Source: CAZSNT01 sp964607765 | Lineage (GTDB): Bacteria > Verrucomicrobiota > Lentisphaeria > Oligosphaerales > JABHEG01 | Length of the DNA stretch: 5,675 nucleotides | Direction: 5' to 3' | Assembly (NCBI GenBank): GCA_964607765.1 | Contig: CAZSNT010000305.1 | Span: 1 to 5,675, forward strand | In this document: positions 5,641-5,675 of the stretch, in pieces | How positions within the stretch are numbered: position 1 is the first letter of the stretch | Layout of the letters: each line of letters starts with the position of its first letter | Made by a program: the position numbers and the translations under genes | Notes under the pieces: generated by a model | The model's database searches: none | Told to the model about the DNA's origin: nothing | The model's input: only the letters and a program-made list of their open reading frames with translations

Positions 5641-5675
5641 TTACGCTGTCCATGTGGCCATATCGAACCTGGTCG
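5641..5675 (-). CDS. C-terminal end of an upstream gene, unidentified
   Basis: From the right edge one minus-strand frame reads TRFDMATWTA and stops at TAA 5643-5641, 25 bases before the ATG of the putative tube gene. In tail modules the gene before the tube is often the sheath, or a tail terminator or completion protein, so this may be its last codons. Ten residues are too few to identify it, and a second frame, ending further left inside the gap, is also open here, so the choice of frame is tentative. Confidence 0.35.
   Translation of the reverse strand, partial: TRFDMATWTA

Overview
This GC-rich window looks like the tail-structural module of a double-stranded DNA tailed phage (class Caudoviricetes), either a free genome or a prophage in a bacterium of high GC content. 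Every gene I accept lies on the minus strand, so transcription runs from the right edge to the left edge. No integrase, portal, capsid, lysis or host gene is present, so host and lifestyle (lytic or integrated) cannot be read from this window.

In transcription order, right to left: the last few codons of an upstream gene (about 5641-5675); a 119-aa beta-rich protein in the tail-tube position (5256-5615); a 193-aa protein (4672-5253) and a 102-aa protein (4357-4665) in the slot where tail-assembly chaperones normally sit; an 83-aa protein (4109-4360); an 82-aa probable lipoprotein with a zinc-ribbon-like cysteine pattern (3864-4112); a tRNA-like gene with an abnormal centre (3745-3850); a 147-aa unknown (3208-3651); a 619-aa tape-measure protein (1349-3208); a 104-aa tail or baseplate protein (1038-1352); and a long hub-like protein that runs off the left edge (1-1036, at least 345 codons).

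The genes are packed as in an operon. There are 4-base stop/start overlaps (GTGA or ATGA) at three junctions, a 1-base overlap at the start of the tape measure, and gaps of 1 to 6 bases at most of the rest, which suggests translational coupling. Several starts are GTG. The only real gap is about 210 bases between the lipoprotein and the 147-aa gene, and it holds the tRNA-like element plus a short leader. The order tube, small assembly proteins, tape measure, distal-tail protein, hub fits known tail modules. The tape measure would set tail length, the small proteins upstream would keep it soluble during assembly, and the proteins downstream would form the tail tip or baseplate.

Only the tape measure is identified firmly from its sequence. 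The tube, distal-tail and hub calls rest on position and general character. The most unusual points are the tRNA-like gene inside the tail operon and the Cys-rich lipoprotein beside it. I do not see a clearly new multi-gene system.
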